Shown here one piece after another: positions 53,230 to 62,326 of a DNA stretch of 64,000 bases; the stretch's first letter is position 1, and each line of letters begins with the position of its first letter. The stretch covers positions 1,674,001-1,738,000 of the forward strand of contig NZ_JAUSUT010000001.1 of assembly GCF_030814215.1 (NCBI RefSeq). Direction: 5' to 3'. The position numbers and the translations under genes were made by a program. The notes under the pieces are model-generated. The model did no database searches. It saw only the letters and a list, made by a program, of their open reading frames with translations, and had not been told where the DNA came from. The DNA comes from Amycolatopsis thermophila (GTDB lineage Bacteria > Actinomycetota > Actinomycetes > Mycobacteriales > Pseudonocardiaceae).

Positions 53230-53510
53230 TCCCGGCCCGCAGCCCCACCAGCACCAGCAGCACCACCGAGGGGTTCGCCATGTTCGGTGGCATCACCTAC
53301 CTGCGGCTGGCGCAGGGTGCGAGCGCGCCCGAGCCGGGGTTGCGGATGCTGGCGCTCGTGGTCGGGATGATGGTCACCGCACTGGTCAGCGGCGCGGCGA
53401 TCAGCCGGGGTGGCGACGTCCGCGGTGAGTTCCCGTCGAGGGGTTCTTTCGGGGTCACGGTGTTCGGCACGATCTACGCCGGCAACCTGCCGCCGCGGCC
53501 GAACGTGAGT
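53230..53510 (+). pseudogene. MFS (DHA2-type) transporter remnant, late-TM fragment
   Basis: The plus-strand frame around 53260-53500 reads GFAMFGGITYLRLAQGASAPEPGLRMLALVVGMMVTALVSGAAISRGGD and then SFGVTVFGTIYAG. The first part is like the TM8-9 region of DHA2/QacA-type transporters (FGxITYLPLxLQxVxGxSPTxSGLxxLP) and the second like the later GxSFGVxVFGxIF motif. The parts that should lie between are deleted. Coding potential ends soon after. With the opposite-strand fragment at 53 kb it marks rearranged remains of one or two transporter genes. Confidence 0.55.
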
Positions 53511-53830
53511 CCTATGTGGACGCGATTGGGACGCCGATCGGTCTGCTCGCGTTCGGTGGCGGCTGTGGATGCTCGACAACGTCGCGGGAACCGAAACCGC
53601 GGCGGGACGGGACTTCACGGCCTGCATAGACGAAATCGCGACGCAGCTGATCAGCAACAGTGATCGCCGGCGCCGAGCGGCCGGCCTGAGGTGCAGGTCG
53701 GCTAGCACACGCCACCGACAAAAACCCGCGCCACCGCACGAATCGCCACGACTTGTCCACATCGCCCCCACCCATCCACAGAATCCGGTTCTGTTTCCCA
53801 CTCCGCTCGTTCTCCGTGCATGCTCGGGAC

Positions 53831-54055
53831 ATGACCGAACAAACCCTTCCCGGCCGCCGCGGCCGCAACCAGACCACCCGGCTGGCGTTCGACGAGGCCC
53901 GCGGACACGGCCTCGCCCGACGGCACCTCCGCAAGCTGATGCGGCTGGCCCGGCACAACCCCTGCCGCTGCCCCGAGGTGCACCGGCACACCTGCTCCTA
54001 CGGCGACGTGCTGCGCACATTGCAGTCCGGGCACCCCGCGCCGGATTCCGGCTGA
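53831..54055 (+). CDS. small Cys/His-containing protein, 74 residues, unknown function
   Basis: ATG 53831 opens a 74-residue basic protein: TEQTLPGRRGRNQTTRLAFD, then RGHGLARRHLRKLMRLARHN, then PCRCPEVHRHTCSYGD. The cluster CxC-x5-HxH-x-C could bind a metal. No strong ribosome site is visible. I do not recognise the family; similar short Arg-rich ORFs occur in actinomycetes. It is followed by a stem loop at 54067. Confidence 0.5.
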   Translation: MTEQTLPGRRGRNQTTRLAFDEARGHGLARRHLRKLMRLARHNPCRCPEVHRHTCSYGDVLRTLQSGHPAPDSG

Positions 54056-54066
54056 CCACACGAAAA

Positions 54067-54094
54067 TGCCCTCCACCCGGATGGGCGGAGGGCA
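54067..54094. terminator. hairpin between the small ORF and nuoN
   Basis: TGCCCTCC-A-CCC-GGAT-GGG-C-GGAGGGCA pairs over 11 bp with one mismatch. An A run precedes the stem on the plus strand, which is a U run for transcripts leaving nuoN. It lies 18 bp after the nuoN stop, so it most likely ends the nuo transcript. Confidence 0.8.
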
Positions 54095-54111
54095 CTTCCG
54101 GCGGCAATGCC

Positions 54112-55674
54112 TCAGAAGGCGAAGGATCCTGCTCCCGCCCAGTTCAGCGCGAACGCGGGGGCGACCCCGAGCAGCAGGGTGATGATCACGCCCAGCGTGA
54201 TCGCCGCCGTGGTGAACGCACCCGGCACCGTCACGGTGGGGCCGTCGGGGGCCGGCTTGGAGAAGTACATGAGCACGACCACCCGCAGGTAGAAGAACGC
54301 CGCGACGGCGCTGAACACCAGCGCGATCACCACCAGGGGCGCCATGCCGTCGCGCAGCGCCGCCGAGAACACGACGAACTTGCCGACGAACCCGCTGGTG
54401 AGCGGGATCCCGGCCAGAGCGAGCAGGAGGAACGTGAACACCCCGGCCAGCACGGGTGACCGCTTGGCCAGGCCGGCCCACGCGGACAGGTGCGTGGCCT
54501 CGCCCTTGGCGTCGCGCACGAGCGAGACCACCCCGAACGCCGCGAGCGTGGTGAAGCCGTAGGCCAGCAGGTAGAACAGGGTCCCGGACAGGCCCTGGTC
54601 GGTCATCGCGAGCGTGCCGACGAGCAGGAAGCCGGCGTGCGCGATGGACGAGTAGGCGATCATGCGCTTGACGTCGGTCTGCGTGAGGCCGAGCACGGCG
54701 CCGATCGCCATGGAGATGATCGCGACGGCCCACAGCACGCCGCGCCACTCCCAGCTGGTCGACTCGAACCCGACCGTCAGCACGCGCAGGATCCCGCCGA
54801 ACGCGGCGACCTTGGTGCAGGCCGCCATGAACCCGGTGACGGGCGTCGGCGCGCCCTGGTAGACGTCCGGCGTCCAGGTGTGGAACGGACCGACCGAACC
54901 CTTGAACAGCAAGCCGACCACGAGGAGGCCCAAGCCCGCGAACAACAGCATGTCCGACCGGTCCGAACCGGCCGCCGCGTTGGCGATGTCGGCGAGCTTG
55001 ACCGAACCCGCGTAGCCGTACAGCAGCGCGAGGCCGTACAGGAAGAACGCCGACGAGAACGCCCCGAGGAGGAAGTACTTGACCGCCGCTTCCTGCGACA
55101 GCAGCCGACGGCGCCGGGCCAGGCCGCACATCAGGTACAGCGGCAGGCTCAGCACCTCGAGCGCGATGAACATCGTGAGCAGGTCGTTGGCCGCGCAGAA
55201 CGTCATCATCCCGCCCAGCGCGAACAGCGCCAGCGGGAAGACCTCGGTCTGCATCCCGGTCGACCCGGCCTGGGCCCGGTCCTGCACGGTGCCCGGACGG
55301 ATGGCGGCCTGCGCGACGAACGCACCGCCCGGTTCCACCGAGCGGTCGGCGATCAGCAGGATCGCGGGCAGCGCCAGCGCGAGCAGGGTGCCCCACAGGA
55401 ACAGGGCGGGCTTGTCGACCGAGAGCGTGCCGCTGAGGGTGGTCAGTCCCTTGACCGGCGAACCGCTGACGTACACGGCCAGCGCGATGCCGGCGGCGGC
55501 GAGACCGACGAGGCTGAGCAACACCTGCGACGGCCACCGCATGTGCCGGGGCAGGAAGGCCTCGAACAGCACGCTGACGCACGCCGCACCGAGCACGATC
55601 AGCACCGGCAGGATCGCTTGGTACTCGATGTGCGGTGCGGTGATTTGCCCTTGCTGGGCCAGAATCCCGAGCAT
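54112..55674 (-). CDS. nuoN: NADH-quinone oxidoreductase subunit N
   Basis: A 520-residue, about 14-helix proton-pumping antiporter-like subunit of complex I. FFVAANDLLTMFIALEVLSLPLYLMCGLARRR, HTWTPDVYQGAPTPVTGFMAACTKVAAFGG and MIAYSSIAHAGFLLVG are conserved, with the key lysines and the helix-breaking region in KGSVGPFHTWTPDVYQGAPTP. The ATG is separated from the nuoM stop by one base. It is the last gene of the operon. Confidence 0.97.
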   Translation of the reverse strand: MLGILAQQGQITAPHIEYQAILPVLIVLGAACVSVLFEAFLPRHMRWPSQVLLSLVGLAAAGIALAVYVSGSPVKGLTTLSGTLSVDKPALFLWGTLLALALPAILLIADRSVEPGGAFVAQAAIRPGTVQDRAQAGSTGMQTEVFPLALFALGGMMTFCAANDLLTMFIALEVLSLPLYLMCGLARRRRLLSQEAAVKYFLLGAFSSAFFLYGLALLYGYAGSVKLADIANAAAGSDRSDMLLFAGLGLLVVGLLFKGSVGPFHTWTPDVYQGAPTPVTGFMAACTKVAAFGGILRVLTVGFESTSWEWRGVLWAVAIISMAIGAVLGLTQTDVKRMIAYSSIAHAGFLLVGTLAMTDQGLSGTLFYLLAYGFTTLAAFGVVSLVRDAKGEATHLSAWAGLAKRSPVLAGVFTFLLLALAGIPLTSGFVGKFVVFSAALRDGMAPLVVIALVFSAVAAFFYLRVVVLMYFSKPAPDGPTVTVPGAFTTAAITLGVIITLLLGVAPAFALNWAGAGSFAF

Positions 55675-55675
55675 T

Positions 55676-57226
55676 TCACTGGCCTCCGTTGAGTGCGGAA
55701 AGCGTCGCGTCGACCGACGGGGTCACCGTGTCCAGCACGGGTTGGGGGAAGAAGCCGAGCCCGATGACCAGCACGACCATCGGCACCAGGATCGCCAGCT
55801 CCCGGCCGCCCAGGTCCTTGATGGTCTTGCGGGCGCCCAGCTCGGGCGCCATGGCCGTGCCCGGGCCGCCCCCGGCGCCGACCAGCGCGGTCCCCCGCAC
55901 CGGTCCGGTCATCAGGCGCTGGTACAGCCACAGCACGTACGCCGCGGCCAGCACCATGCCGACCGTGGCGAGGATCGCGTACACCGGCTGGGTCTCGAAA
56001 GCGCCCAGCAGCACCAGGAACTCACTGACGAACGAGTTGGTACCCGGGAGGGACAACGTGGACAGACCGGCGATCAGCAGCATGCCGCCCAGGAGTGGCG
56101 TCAGCTTGAACATGCCGCCGTAGTCGGAGATCCGGGTCGACCCGCCCCGGGCGATCACCAGGCCCAGCACCACGATCAGCATGCCGGTCGCGAGGCTGTG
56201 GTTGAGCATGTAGCTCACCGCGCCGACCGTGGCCTGCTGGGTGAAGGCGAAGATGCCCAGTGCGATGAACCCGAAGTGGGCGATCGACACGTAGGCGACG
56301 AAGCGTTTCATGTCCTGCTGCCCCGCGGCGAGGATCGAACCGTAGAGCACGCCGATCACGGCGAGCACCAGCACCAGCGGTGCCAGGTCCTTGCTGGCCT
56401 GCGGGAACATCGGCAGGCAGTAGCGCAGGAAACCGAACGTGCCGACCTTGTCCAGCACGCCGACCAGCAGGACGGCCACCCCGATGGGCGCCTCGCCGGC
56501 CGCGTCGGGCAGCCAGGTGTGGAACGGCACGAGCGGTGCCTTGATCGCGAACGCCAGGAAGAACCCGAGGAACAACCAGATCTGGGTGCTCGCCGGCGCA
56601 TCCCGGACCACCGTGACCAGCGTCGCCCAGTCGAAGGTCCCGTTGCCCAGCTTGTCGGCGGCGAGCGAGTAGGCCCCGATCGCCGAGGCCAGCATGATCA
56701 GACCGCCGAGGAAGGAGTACAGGAAGAACTTGACCGCCGCGTACTGCCGGTTCGCGCCGCCGTAACCGCCGATGAGGAAGTACATCGGGATCAGCATGAT
56801 CTCGAACAGCACGTAGAACAGGAACACGTCGGTGGCCGCGAACACCGCGATGGTGATGGCCTCCTGCACCAGGATCAGCGCGAGGAAACCACCCGCGCTG
56901 CGGTCCTGCGGCAGCTTGTCCGCCGTGCCCAGTGCGCCGATGACGATCGGCACCAGGAACGCGATCACGGCGATCATCACCAGGGCGATGCCGTCGATGC
57001 CGAACGAGATGTGCACGCCGAAGCTCGGGATCCAGTCCATGGAGCTGGTGTGCTGCAGGCGGGCGCCACCCGGGTCGTAGGTCGCCCACGTCGGGATGAT
57101 CATCGCCAGCTCAACGAGGGAGAACACGACCGCGGCGAGCACGGCGAGCCGGTCGTTGCGGCGCAGCCCGGTGACGACGCACGCGCCGATCAGCGGCCAG
57201 AGGATGAGGGCAAGCACCCAGGTCAT
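55676..57226 (-). CDS. nuoM: NADH-quinone oxidoreductase subunit M
   Basis: A 516-residue antiporter-like membrane subunit of complex [22 protein letters not shown] carries the conserved Glu in helix 5. [50 protein letters not shown] contains the key lysines. ATG 57226 overlaps the nuoL stop (ATGA), and GAGG lies five bases upstream. Confidence 0.97.
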   Translation of the reverse strand: MTWVLALILWPLIGACVVTGLRRNDRLAVLAAVVFSLVELAMIIPTWATYDPGGARLQHTSSMDWIPSFGVHISFGIDGIALVMIAVIAFLVPIVIGALGTADKLPQDRSAGGFLALILVQEAITIAVFAATDVFLFYVLFEIMLIPMYFLIGGYGGANRQYAAVKFFLYSFLGGLIMLASAIGAYSLAADKLGNGTFDWATLVTVVRDAPASTQIWLFLGFFLAFAIKAPLVPFHTWLPDAAGEAPIGVAVLLVGVLDKVGTFGFLRYCLPMFPQASKDLAPLVLVLAVIGVLYGSILAAGQQDMKRFVAYVSIAHFGFIALGIFAFTQQATVGAVSYMLNHSLATGMLIVVLGLVIARGGSTRISDYGGMFKLTPLLGGMLLIAGLSTLSLPGTNSFVSEFLVLLGAFETQPVYAILATVGMVLAAAYVLWLYQRLMTGPVRGTALVGAGGGPGTAMAPELGARKTIKDLGGRELAILVPMVVLVIGLGFFPQPVLDTVTPSVDATLSALNGGQ

Positions 57227-59118
57227 GAGAACCTCACCATCAGCAGGGCGGCGACGAGGACGAACGAGCCGGCCAGCATCGACAGGGCGTAGGAGCGGAC
57301 GAAGCCGGTCTGCAGTCTGCGCAACCGTCCGGACCCGCCACCGAGTGCGGCGGCCAGGCCGTTGACGGCACCGTCCACGCCACGGCTGTCGAGGTAGACC
57401 GAGAACCGGGTGAGCCACATACCCGGCGTGGCGACCAGCGCCTCGTTCACCGCGTTGCCGTAGAGGTCCTTGCGGGCCGCCTTGACGACGGCGGAGACGT
57501 TCTCCGGCCGCTCGACCGGGGTGTCCCGGCGCCCGACGACGAGCCAGGCGACCAGCACGCCGAGCGCGGACAGGGCGACGGTGACCCACGGGATGAGCGA
57601 GTGCGGGATCGCGGTGTGCTCGGCCTCGCCGAGCTCGCCCAGCGCCGGGGCGAGCCACGTGGAGAGGCGGTCGCCGAGGGCGAAGAAGGCGCCGGCGCCG
57701 ACCGAGCCGAGGGCCAGCACGATCATCGGCCCGGTCATCACCGGTGGCGACTCGTGCGGGTGGAACTCCTTGCCCTCTGCGGTGCGCAGGTCCTTCCAGC
57801 GTTCCTTGCCGAAGAAGGTGAGCAGCATCAGCCGGGTCATGTAGAAGGCGGTCAGCGCGGCGCCGAGCATCGCCGCGAGGCCGAACACCCAGCCGCGCCA
57901 GCCCTCCTGGCCGAAGGCGGCCTCGATGATCGCGTCCTTGGAGAAGTAGCCCGACAGGAAGGGGAACCCGATGAGTGCCAGGTACCCGAGCCCGAAGGTG
58001 ACGAACGTGATCGGCATGTGCCGGTACAGGCCGCCGAACTTGCGCATGTCGACCTCGTCGTTCATGCCGTGCATGACCGACCCGGCGCCGAGGAACAGCC
58101 CGGCCTTGAAGAAGCCGTGCGTGAGGAGGTGCATGATGCCGAGCGCGTAGCCGAACGGGCCGAGCCCGACGGCGAGCATCATGTAGCCGATCTGGCTGAC
58201 GGTCGAGTAGGCGAGCACCTTCTTGATGTCGTCGTAGGCGCAGCCGATGATGCACCCGATCAGCAGTGTGACCGCGCCGACGAGGGTGACGATCAGGCGC
58301 CCCGCCTCGGTCTCGTTGTAGATCGGGTTGGCCCGCGCCACCAGGTACACGCCGGCGGTGACCATGGTGGCCGCGTGGATCAGGGCCGACACCGGGGTCG
58401 GGCCCTCCATGGCGTCCGGGAGCCAGGCCTGCAGCGGGAACTGGCCGGACTTACCGCACGCGCCGAGCAGCAGAAGGATCGCGATCGCGGTGATCACGGC
58501 CGGCGGGGCCTCGCCGATGCGGTCGAACACGCCCGCGTAGGTGACCGTGCCGAGGTACTTGAACATCAGGAAGATCGCGAGCGCGAGCCCGACGTCACCG
58601 ACGCGGTTCATCAGGAACGCCTTCTTCGCGGCGGTCGCCGCGGACGGGCGGTCCGAGTACCAGCCGATGAGCAGGTACGACGCCAGGCCGACGCCCTCCC
58701 AGCCGAGGTAGAGCGTCACGAAGTTGTTGCCCAGCACCAGAACCAGCATGGAGGCCACGAACAGGTTCAGGTACCCGAAAAAGCGACGCCGGCCGCCGTC
58801 CTCCTTCATGTAGCCGATCGAGTAGATGTGGATCAGCGCGCCCACGCCGGTGATCAGCAGGACGAAGACGAGCGACAGCGCGTCGATCCGCAGTCCGAAG
58901 TCGATCTGGAGCGAGCCGACGCCGATCCAGGTGAACATTCTGGTGTCGGTGACGTGCCCGTCGCTGCCGAAGAACAGCACCAGGCCGTACACGAACGACG
59001 CGATGACCGTCGCACAGCCGAGGAGGTGACCCCAGCCGTCGGTGCGCCTGCCCCCGGCCAGCAGGACGAGCGCGCCGAGGGCCGGGAACGCGACCAGCAG
59101 CCACGATGATGCGATCAC
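57223..59118 (-). CDS. nuoL: NADH-quinone oxidoreductase subunit L
   Basis: A 631-residue antiporter-like subunit, with the long C-terminal lateral helix that couples the membrane arm. [20 protein letters not shown] holds the conserved Glu, [41 protein letters not shown] the pump lysine and histidines, and [18 protein letters not shown] lies in the C-terminal part before the lateral helix. Length is normal. It starts twelve bases after the nuoK stop. Confidence 0.97.
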   Translation of the reverse strand: MIASSWLLVAFPALGALVLLAGGRRTDGWGHLLGCATVIASFVYGLVLFFGSDGHVTDTRMFTWIGVGSLQIDFGLRIDALSLVFVLLITGVGALIHIYSIGYMKEDGGRRRFFGYLNLFVASMLVLVLGNNFVTLYLGWEGVGLASYLLIGWYSDRPSAATAAKKAFLMNRVGDVGLALAIFLMFKYLGTVTYAGVFDRIGEAPPAVITAIAILLLLGACGKSGQFPLQAWLPDAMEGPTPVSALIHAATMVTAGVYLVARANPIYNETEAGRLIVTLVGAVTLLIGCIIGCAYDDIKKVLAYSTVSQIGYMMLAVGLGPFGYALGIMHLLTHGFFKAGLFLGAGSVMHGMNDEVDMRKFGGLYRHMPITFVTFGLGYLALIGFPFLSGYFSKDAIIEAAFGQEGWRGWVFGLAAMLGAALTAFYMTRLMLLTFFGKERWKDLRTAEGKEFHPHESPPVMTGPMIVLALGSVGAGAFFALGDRLSTWLAPALGELGEAEHTAIPHSLIPWVTVALSALGVLVAWLVVGRRDTPVERPENVSAVVKAARKDLYGNAVNEALVATPGMWLTRFSVYLDSRGVDGAVNGLAAALGGGSGRLRRLQTGFVRSYALSMLAGSFVLVAALLMVRFS

Positions 59119-59130
59119 TGAGTAGCCCTC

Positions 59131-59430
59131 TCAGTACTTGAGCAGGTTGGTGTCGTCGACCGAGGCCGAGCGGCGGGTCCGGAAGATGGCCATGATGATC
59201 GCCAGCCCGACCACCACTTCGGCGGCGGCGACGACCATCACGAAGAACGCCATCACCTGGCCGTCGAGCTGCCCGTTGATGCGGGAGAACGTGACCAGGG
59301 ACAGGTTCACGGCGTTGAGCATCAGCTCGATGCACATGAACACGACGATGGCGTTGCGCCGCACCAGCACGCCGACCGCGCCGATGGCGAACAGCAGGGC
59401 GGAGAGCAGCAGGTAGTAGGTGGGGGTCAT
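59131..59430 (-). CDS. nuoK: NADH-quinone oxidoreductase subunit K
   Basis: A 99-residue three-helix subunit. [39 protein letters not shown] carries Glu residues conserved in the proton path (IELMLNAVN), and [25 protein letters not shown] the second. ATG 59430 overlaps the nuoJ stop by 4 nt. Confidence 0.97.
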   Translation of the reverse strand: MTPTYYLLLSALLFAIGAVGVLVRRNAIVVFMCIELMLNAVNLSLVTFSRINGQLDGQVMAFFVMVVAAAEVVVGLAIIMAIFRTRRSASVDDTNLLKY

Positions 59431-60224
59431 TCCTCGTCACCCTTCCCGACCAGTGCGTGGGCGTCGGGCTGTGGTTCGGTGCCCTCGACCTGCTTGCGTT
59501 CGGCCTCCAGGCGGGCCGTGGGCGTGGACTCGATGATCGTGGACAGCGACTCCGGCGCGACCGAGCCGTCCGGCAGGATCGCGGGGGTCGTGACGGAGTG
59601 GGAGGTGGCGAACACGCCGGGCCCCGGCAGGGGCGAGATGCGTTCGTACTCGCCGCGGAACCGGGCCTCGACGAGTTCCTTCTGCGTCCGGCGCCCGCGC
59701 TTCTCGGGGAACGCCAGCACCATCGCCCCGAGGGCGGCGGTGATCAGCAGGGCCGAGGTGAGCTCGAACGGGAACAGGAAGTCGGTGAAGATGAGGCGCC
59801 CGAGCCCGCCGGCGGTGCCGCTCGCCGGTGGCGCCGGGGTGACGTTGGCGAGCGCCCGCGTGAGGGCGGTGGCCATCAGCCCGGCGACGCCGATGCCGAG
59901 GATGCCGCCCCACAGACGCTGCCCGCGGAGCACTTCGACGACCGAGTCGGAACTCTCCCGCCCGACGAGCATCAGCACGAACAGGAACAGCATCATGATC
60001 GCGCCGGTGTAGACGATGATCTGGGTGAACCCGAGGAACGGCGCCTGCTGGACCATGTAGAGGATGCCCAGCGAGAACATCGTGAGGGCCAGGAAGAGCG
60101 CCGAGTGGACCGCGTTGCGGGCGAAGATCAGCCCGAGGGCGCCCAGCAGGGCGATCGGACCGAGCACCCAGAACGCGATGGCCTCCCCGGTGGAGACCGC
60201 TTCCGCGGCTTGTGCCAGCACCAT
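59427..60224 (-). CDS. nuoJ: NADH-quinone oxidoreductase subunit J
   Basis: A 265-residue subunit with five helices. [53 protein letters not shown] is the highly conserved TM3 region with the pi-bulge Tyr (QIIVYTGA). Residues ~185-265 form a hydrophilic C-terminal extension, as in other actinomycetes. ATG 60224 follows GGAGG seven bases upstream and lies in a TGATG overlap with the upstream small ORF. Confidence 0.96.
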   Translation of the reverse strand: MVLAQAAEAVSTGEAIAFWVLGPIALLGALGLIFARNAVHSALFLALTMFSLGILYMVQQAPFLGFTQIIVYTGAIMMLFLFVLMLVGRESSDSVVEVLRGQRLWGGILGIGVAGLMATALTRALANVTPAPPASGTAGGLGRLIFTDFLFPFELTSALLITAALGAMVLAFPEKRGRRTQKELVEARFRGEYERISPLPGPGVFATSHSVTTPAILPDGSVAPESLSTIIESTPTARLEAERKQVEGTEPQPDAHALVGKGDEE

Positions 60225-60436
60225 CACCGCACCTCCTCGCGGACGGGCCCGGCACACCGGCCGGGGCTTGCGGATGAGGCCGACTGCCAGGCCGGCTCCG
60301 ACGGCCAGGCCGGCCCCGAGCGCCCGGCCGCCTCCGAGTGCCAGGCCGGCACCGGGTGCCAGGCCCCGGGAACGGCTGACGGGAACGGGACTGGCGAAGC
60401 GTGATCGCGCGGCGGCACGATCGTGGGGGCGGTCAT
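60224..60436 (-). CDS. 70-residue Pro/Ala/Trp-rich ORF between nuoI and nuoJ
   Basis: ATG 60436 overlaps the nuoI stop (ATGA), and the TGA overlaps the nuoJ ATG, so it is translationally coupled on both sides. The 70-residue product begins [18 protein letters not shown] and has repeated six-residue units ([30 protein letters not shown]) encoded by 18-bp repeats. No known complex I subunit resembles it, and standard nuoI-nuoJ junctions lack it. It may be a real, fast-evolving small protein or a repeat expansion that stays in frame because of coupling. Confidence 0.5.
   Translation of the reverse strand: MTAPTIVPPRDHASPVPFPSAVPGAWHPVPAWHSEAAGRSGPAWPSEPAWQSASSASPGRCAGPVREEVR
60282..60371 (-). 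repeat. 18-bp tandem repeats in the nuoI-nuoJ spacer ORF
   Basis: Units of 18 bp start at 60282, 60300, 60318, 60336 and 60354, with the plus-strand consensus GAGTGCCAGGCCGGCTCC. The fifth is partial and diverged. They give the six-residue period of the ORF on the minus strand. Confidence 0.85.
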
Positions 60437-60999
60437 TGGATCGCCTCCTCGCGGGAGGTCTCCACCGTCTCGCCGGCGGGGATGCCCCGGCCGCGGGCCA
60501 GTTCCGGGCCGTGCACGTAGTAGTCCTGCTCGTCGTCGCCCAGGCGCATCGGGTGCGGGGGTTGCTCCATGCCCGGCAGGAGGGGCGCCAGCAGGTCCTC
60601 CTTGGTCCAGATCAGCTTCTGGCGGTCGTCGTCCGCGAGCTCGTAGAAGTTGATCATCGTCAGGGAGCGGGTGGGGCAGGCCTCGACGCACAGGCCGCAG
60701 CCGATGCACCTCAGGTAATTGATCTGGTAGTCCTTGCCGTAGCGCTCGCCCGGCGAGTACCGCGCGTCCTCGGTGTTGTCGCCGCCCTCGACGAAGATCG
60801 CGTCCGCCGGGCACGCCCACGCGCACAACTCGCAGCCGACGCACTTCTCCAGCCCGTCCGGGTGCCGGTTCAGCTGGTGCCGCCCGTGGTAACGCGGCGC
60901 GGCCGGGGCACCGATCTCCGGGTACTCCTCCGTCGCCACCTTCTTGAACATCGTGCTGAAAGTGACGCCGAAACCCTTGATGGGGTCAAACAGTCCCAT
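60433..60999 (-). CDS. nuoI: NADH-quinone oxidoreductase subunit I
   Basis: A 188-residue ferredoxin-like subunit. [16 protein letters not shown] and [16 protein letters not shown] are two CxxCxxCxxxCP motifs for clusters N6a and N6b, which pass electrons toward quinone. ATG 60999 ([20 protein letters not shown]) has AAGGAGG seven bases upstream. The longer frame beginning near 61077 lacks such a site. Confidence 0.97.
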   Translation of the reverse strand: MGLFDPIKGFGVTFSTMFKKVATEEYPEIGAPAAPRYHGRHQLNRHPDGLEKCVGCELCAWACPADAIFVEGGDNTEDARYSPGERYGKDYQINYLRCIGCGLCVEACPTRSLTMINFYELADDDRQKLIWTKEDLLAPLLPGMEQPPHPMRLGDDEQDYYVHGPELARGRGIPAGETVETSREEAIQ

Positions 61000-62326
61000 C
61001 GGAACCCTCCTTCCCGGCGCCCACCTGGGCGGGCTCCGAAGTACGACCCGCCACCCGGCGGCGCCGCTTCCCGGCACCGCGCTCGGGCACGTCGGGCACG
61101 CGCAGATCCAACGGCGGCAACGGGAACCCGCCGCCGGTGACCGGCACCGAATCGCCGTCGGCGCGTTTCTTCTCGGGCACGAGCAGCGCGATCGCCACCG
61201 CGACCACCACCACGATCGCCCCGCCGATCAGGATCTGCCCCGTCGTGAGACCACCGTTGTTCCGGATCGCGCGGATCGTCGAGATGATCAGGATCCACAC
61301 CAGGTTCGCCGGCACCAGCACCTTCCAGCCCAGCTTCATGAACTGGTCGTACCGGTACCGCGGCAGCGTCCCGCGCAGCCAGATGAACCCGAACAGCAAC
61401 GCGAACAACTTGATCACGAACCACAGGATCGGCAGCCAGCCCTGGTTCAACGGCGAGTCGAGCCCGACGAACGGGAACATCCAGCCGCCCAGGAACAACG
61501 TCGTCGCGAACGCCGACACGATCACCATGTTCACGTACTCGGCGAGGAAGAACATCGCGAACTTCATCGACGAGTACTCGGTGTGGAACCCGCCGACCAG
61601 CTCCGACTCGGCCTCCGGCAGGTCGAACGGCGCCCGGTTCGTCTCGCCGACCATCGAGATCAGGTAGATCACGAAACTCGGCAGCAGCAGGTAGAAGTAC
61701 CAGCCGTGGGACTGCGCGGCGACGATGTCGCCGGTCGCCATCGACTGCGAGTACAGCACCACCCCGACGATCGACAGGCCCATCGCGATCTCGTAGGAGA
61801 TCACCTGCGCCGCCGAGCGCAGCCCGCCCAGCAGCGGGTACGGCGACCCGGACGACCAGCCGGCCAGCACGATCCCGTACACGCCGACCGACGAGCAGGC
61901 CAGGACGAGCAGCACCCCGACCGGCAGGTCGACCAGCTGCAGCACGGTCTGCTCACCGAAGATCGACACCCGCGGCCCGAACGGGATGGCCGACAACGCG
62001 ATCAGCGCGGGCACCGCCGACAGCACCGGGGCCAGGAAGTAGACCTTCCGGTCGGCGCCGTCGGGGACGATCTGTTCCTTGAACGGCAGCTTGATCGCGT
62101 CCGCCAGGGACTGGAAGTAGCCGTTCGGGCCGACGCGGTTCGGGCCCGGCCGGTTCTGCATCCGGCCGATGGCCTTGCGCTCCCACACGATCAGGAACAC
62201 GGTCAGGACCGGCCCGATCAGCAGGATCACGACCGCCTTGAGGAGCACCAGCCACCACGGGTCGTCCGCCAGCAGCTCCGCCCTGGTCATCTGGTCCGTG
62301 GCCTGCGCCAAGAACGGAGTCATCAT
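60986..62326 (-). CDS. nuoH: NADH-quinone oxidoreductase subunit H
   Basis: A 446-residue, about eight-helix subunit at the junction of the arms that shapes the quinone chamber. [36 protein letters not shown] is the highly conserved first loop, and [34 protein letters not shown] carries the acidic quinone-path residues. The C-terminal ~50 residues are a basic extension ([16 protein letters not shown]). ATG 62326 overlaps the nuoG stop. The 3' end overlaps nuoI's start by 14 nt. Confidence 0.97.
   Translation of the reverse strand: MMTPFLAQATDQMTRAELLADDPWWLVLLKAVVILLIGPVLTVFLIVWERKAIGRMQNRPGPNRVGPNGYFQSLADAIKLPFKEQIVPDGADRKVYFLAPVLSAVPALIALSAIPFGPRVSIFGEQTVLQLVDLPVGVLLVLACSSVGVYGIVLAGWSSGSPYPLLGGLRSAAQVISYEIAMGLSIVGVVLYSQSMATGDIVAAQSHGWYFYLLLPSFVIYLISMVGETNRAPFDLPEAESELVGGFHTEYSSMKFAMFFLAEYVNMVIVSAFATTLFLGGWMFPFVGLDSPLNQGWLPILWFVIKLFALLFGFIWLRGTLPRYRYDQFMKLGWKVLVPANLVWILIISTIRAIRNNGGLTTGQILIGGAIVVVVAVAIALLVPEKKRADGDSVPVTGGGFPLPPLDLRVPDVPERGAGKRRRRVAGRTSEPAQVGAGKEGSDGTV

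Larger units (their letters stand above)
52700..53830. other. 1.1-kb region without an intact gene
   Basis: No intact gene. It holds decayed transporter fragments on both strands (listed separately). The stretch 53520-53830 shows no repeats and no convincing coding signal. Confidence 0.6.
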
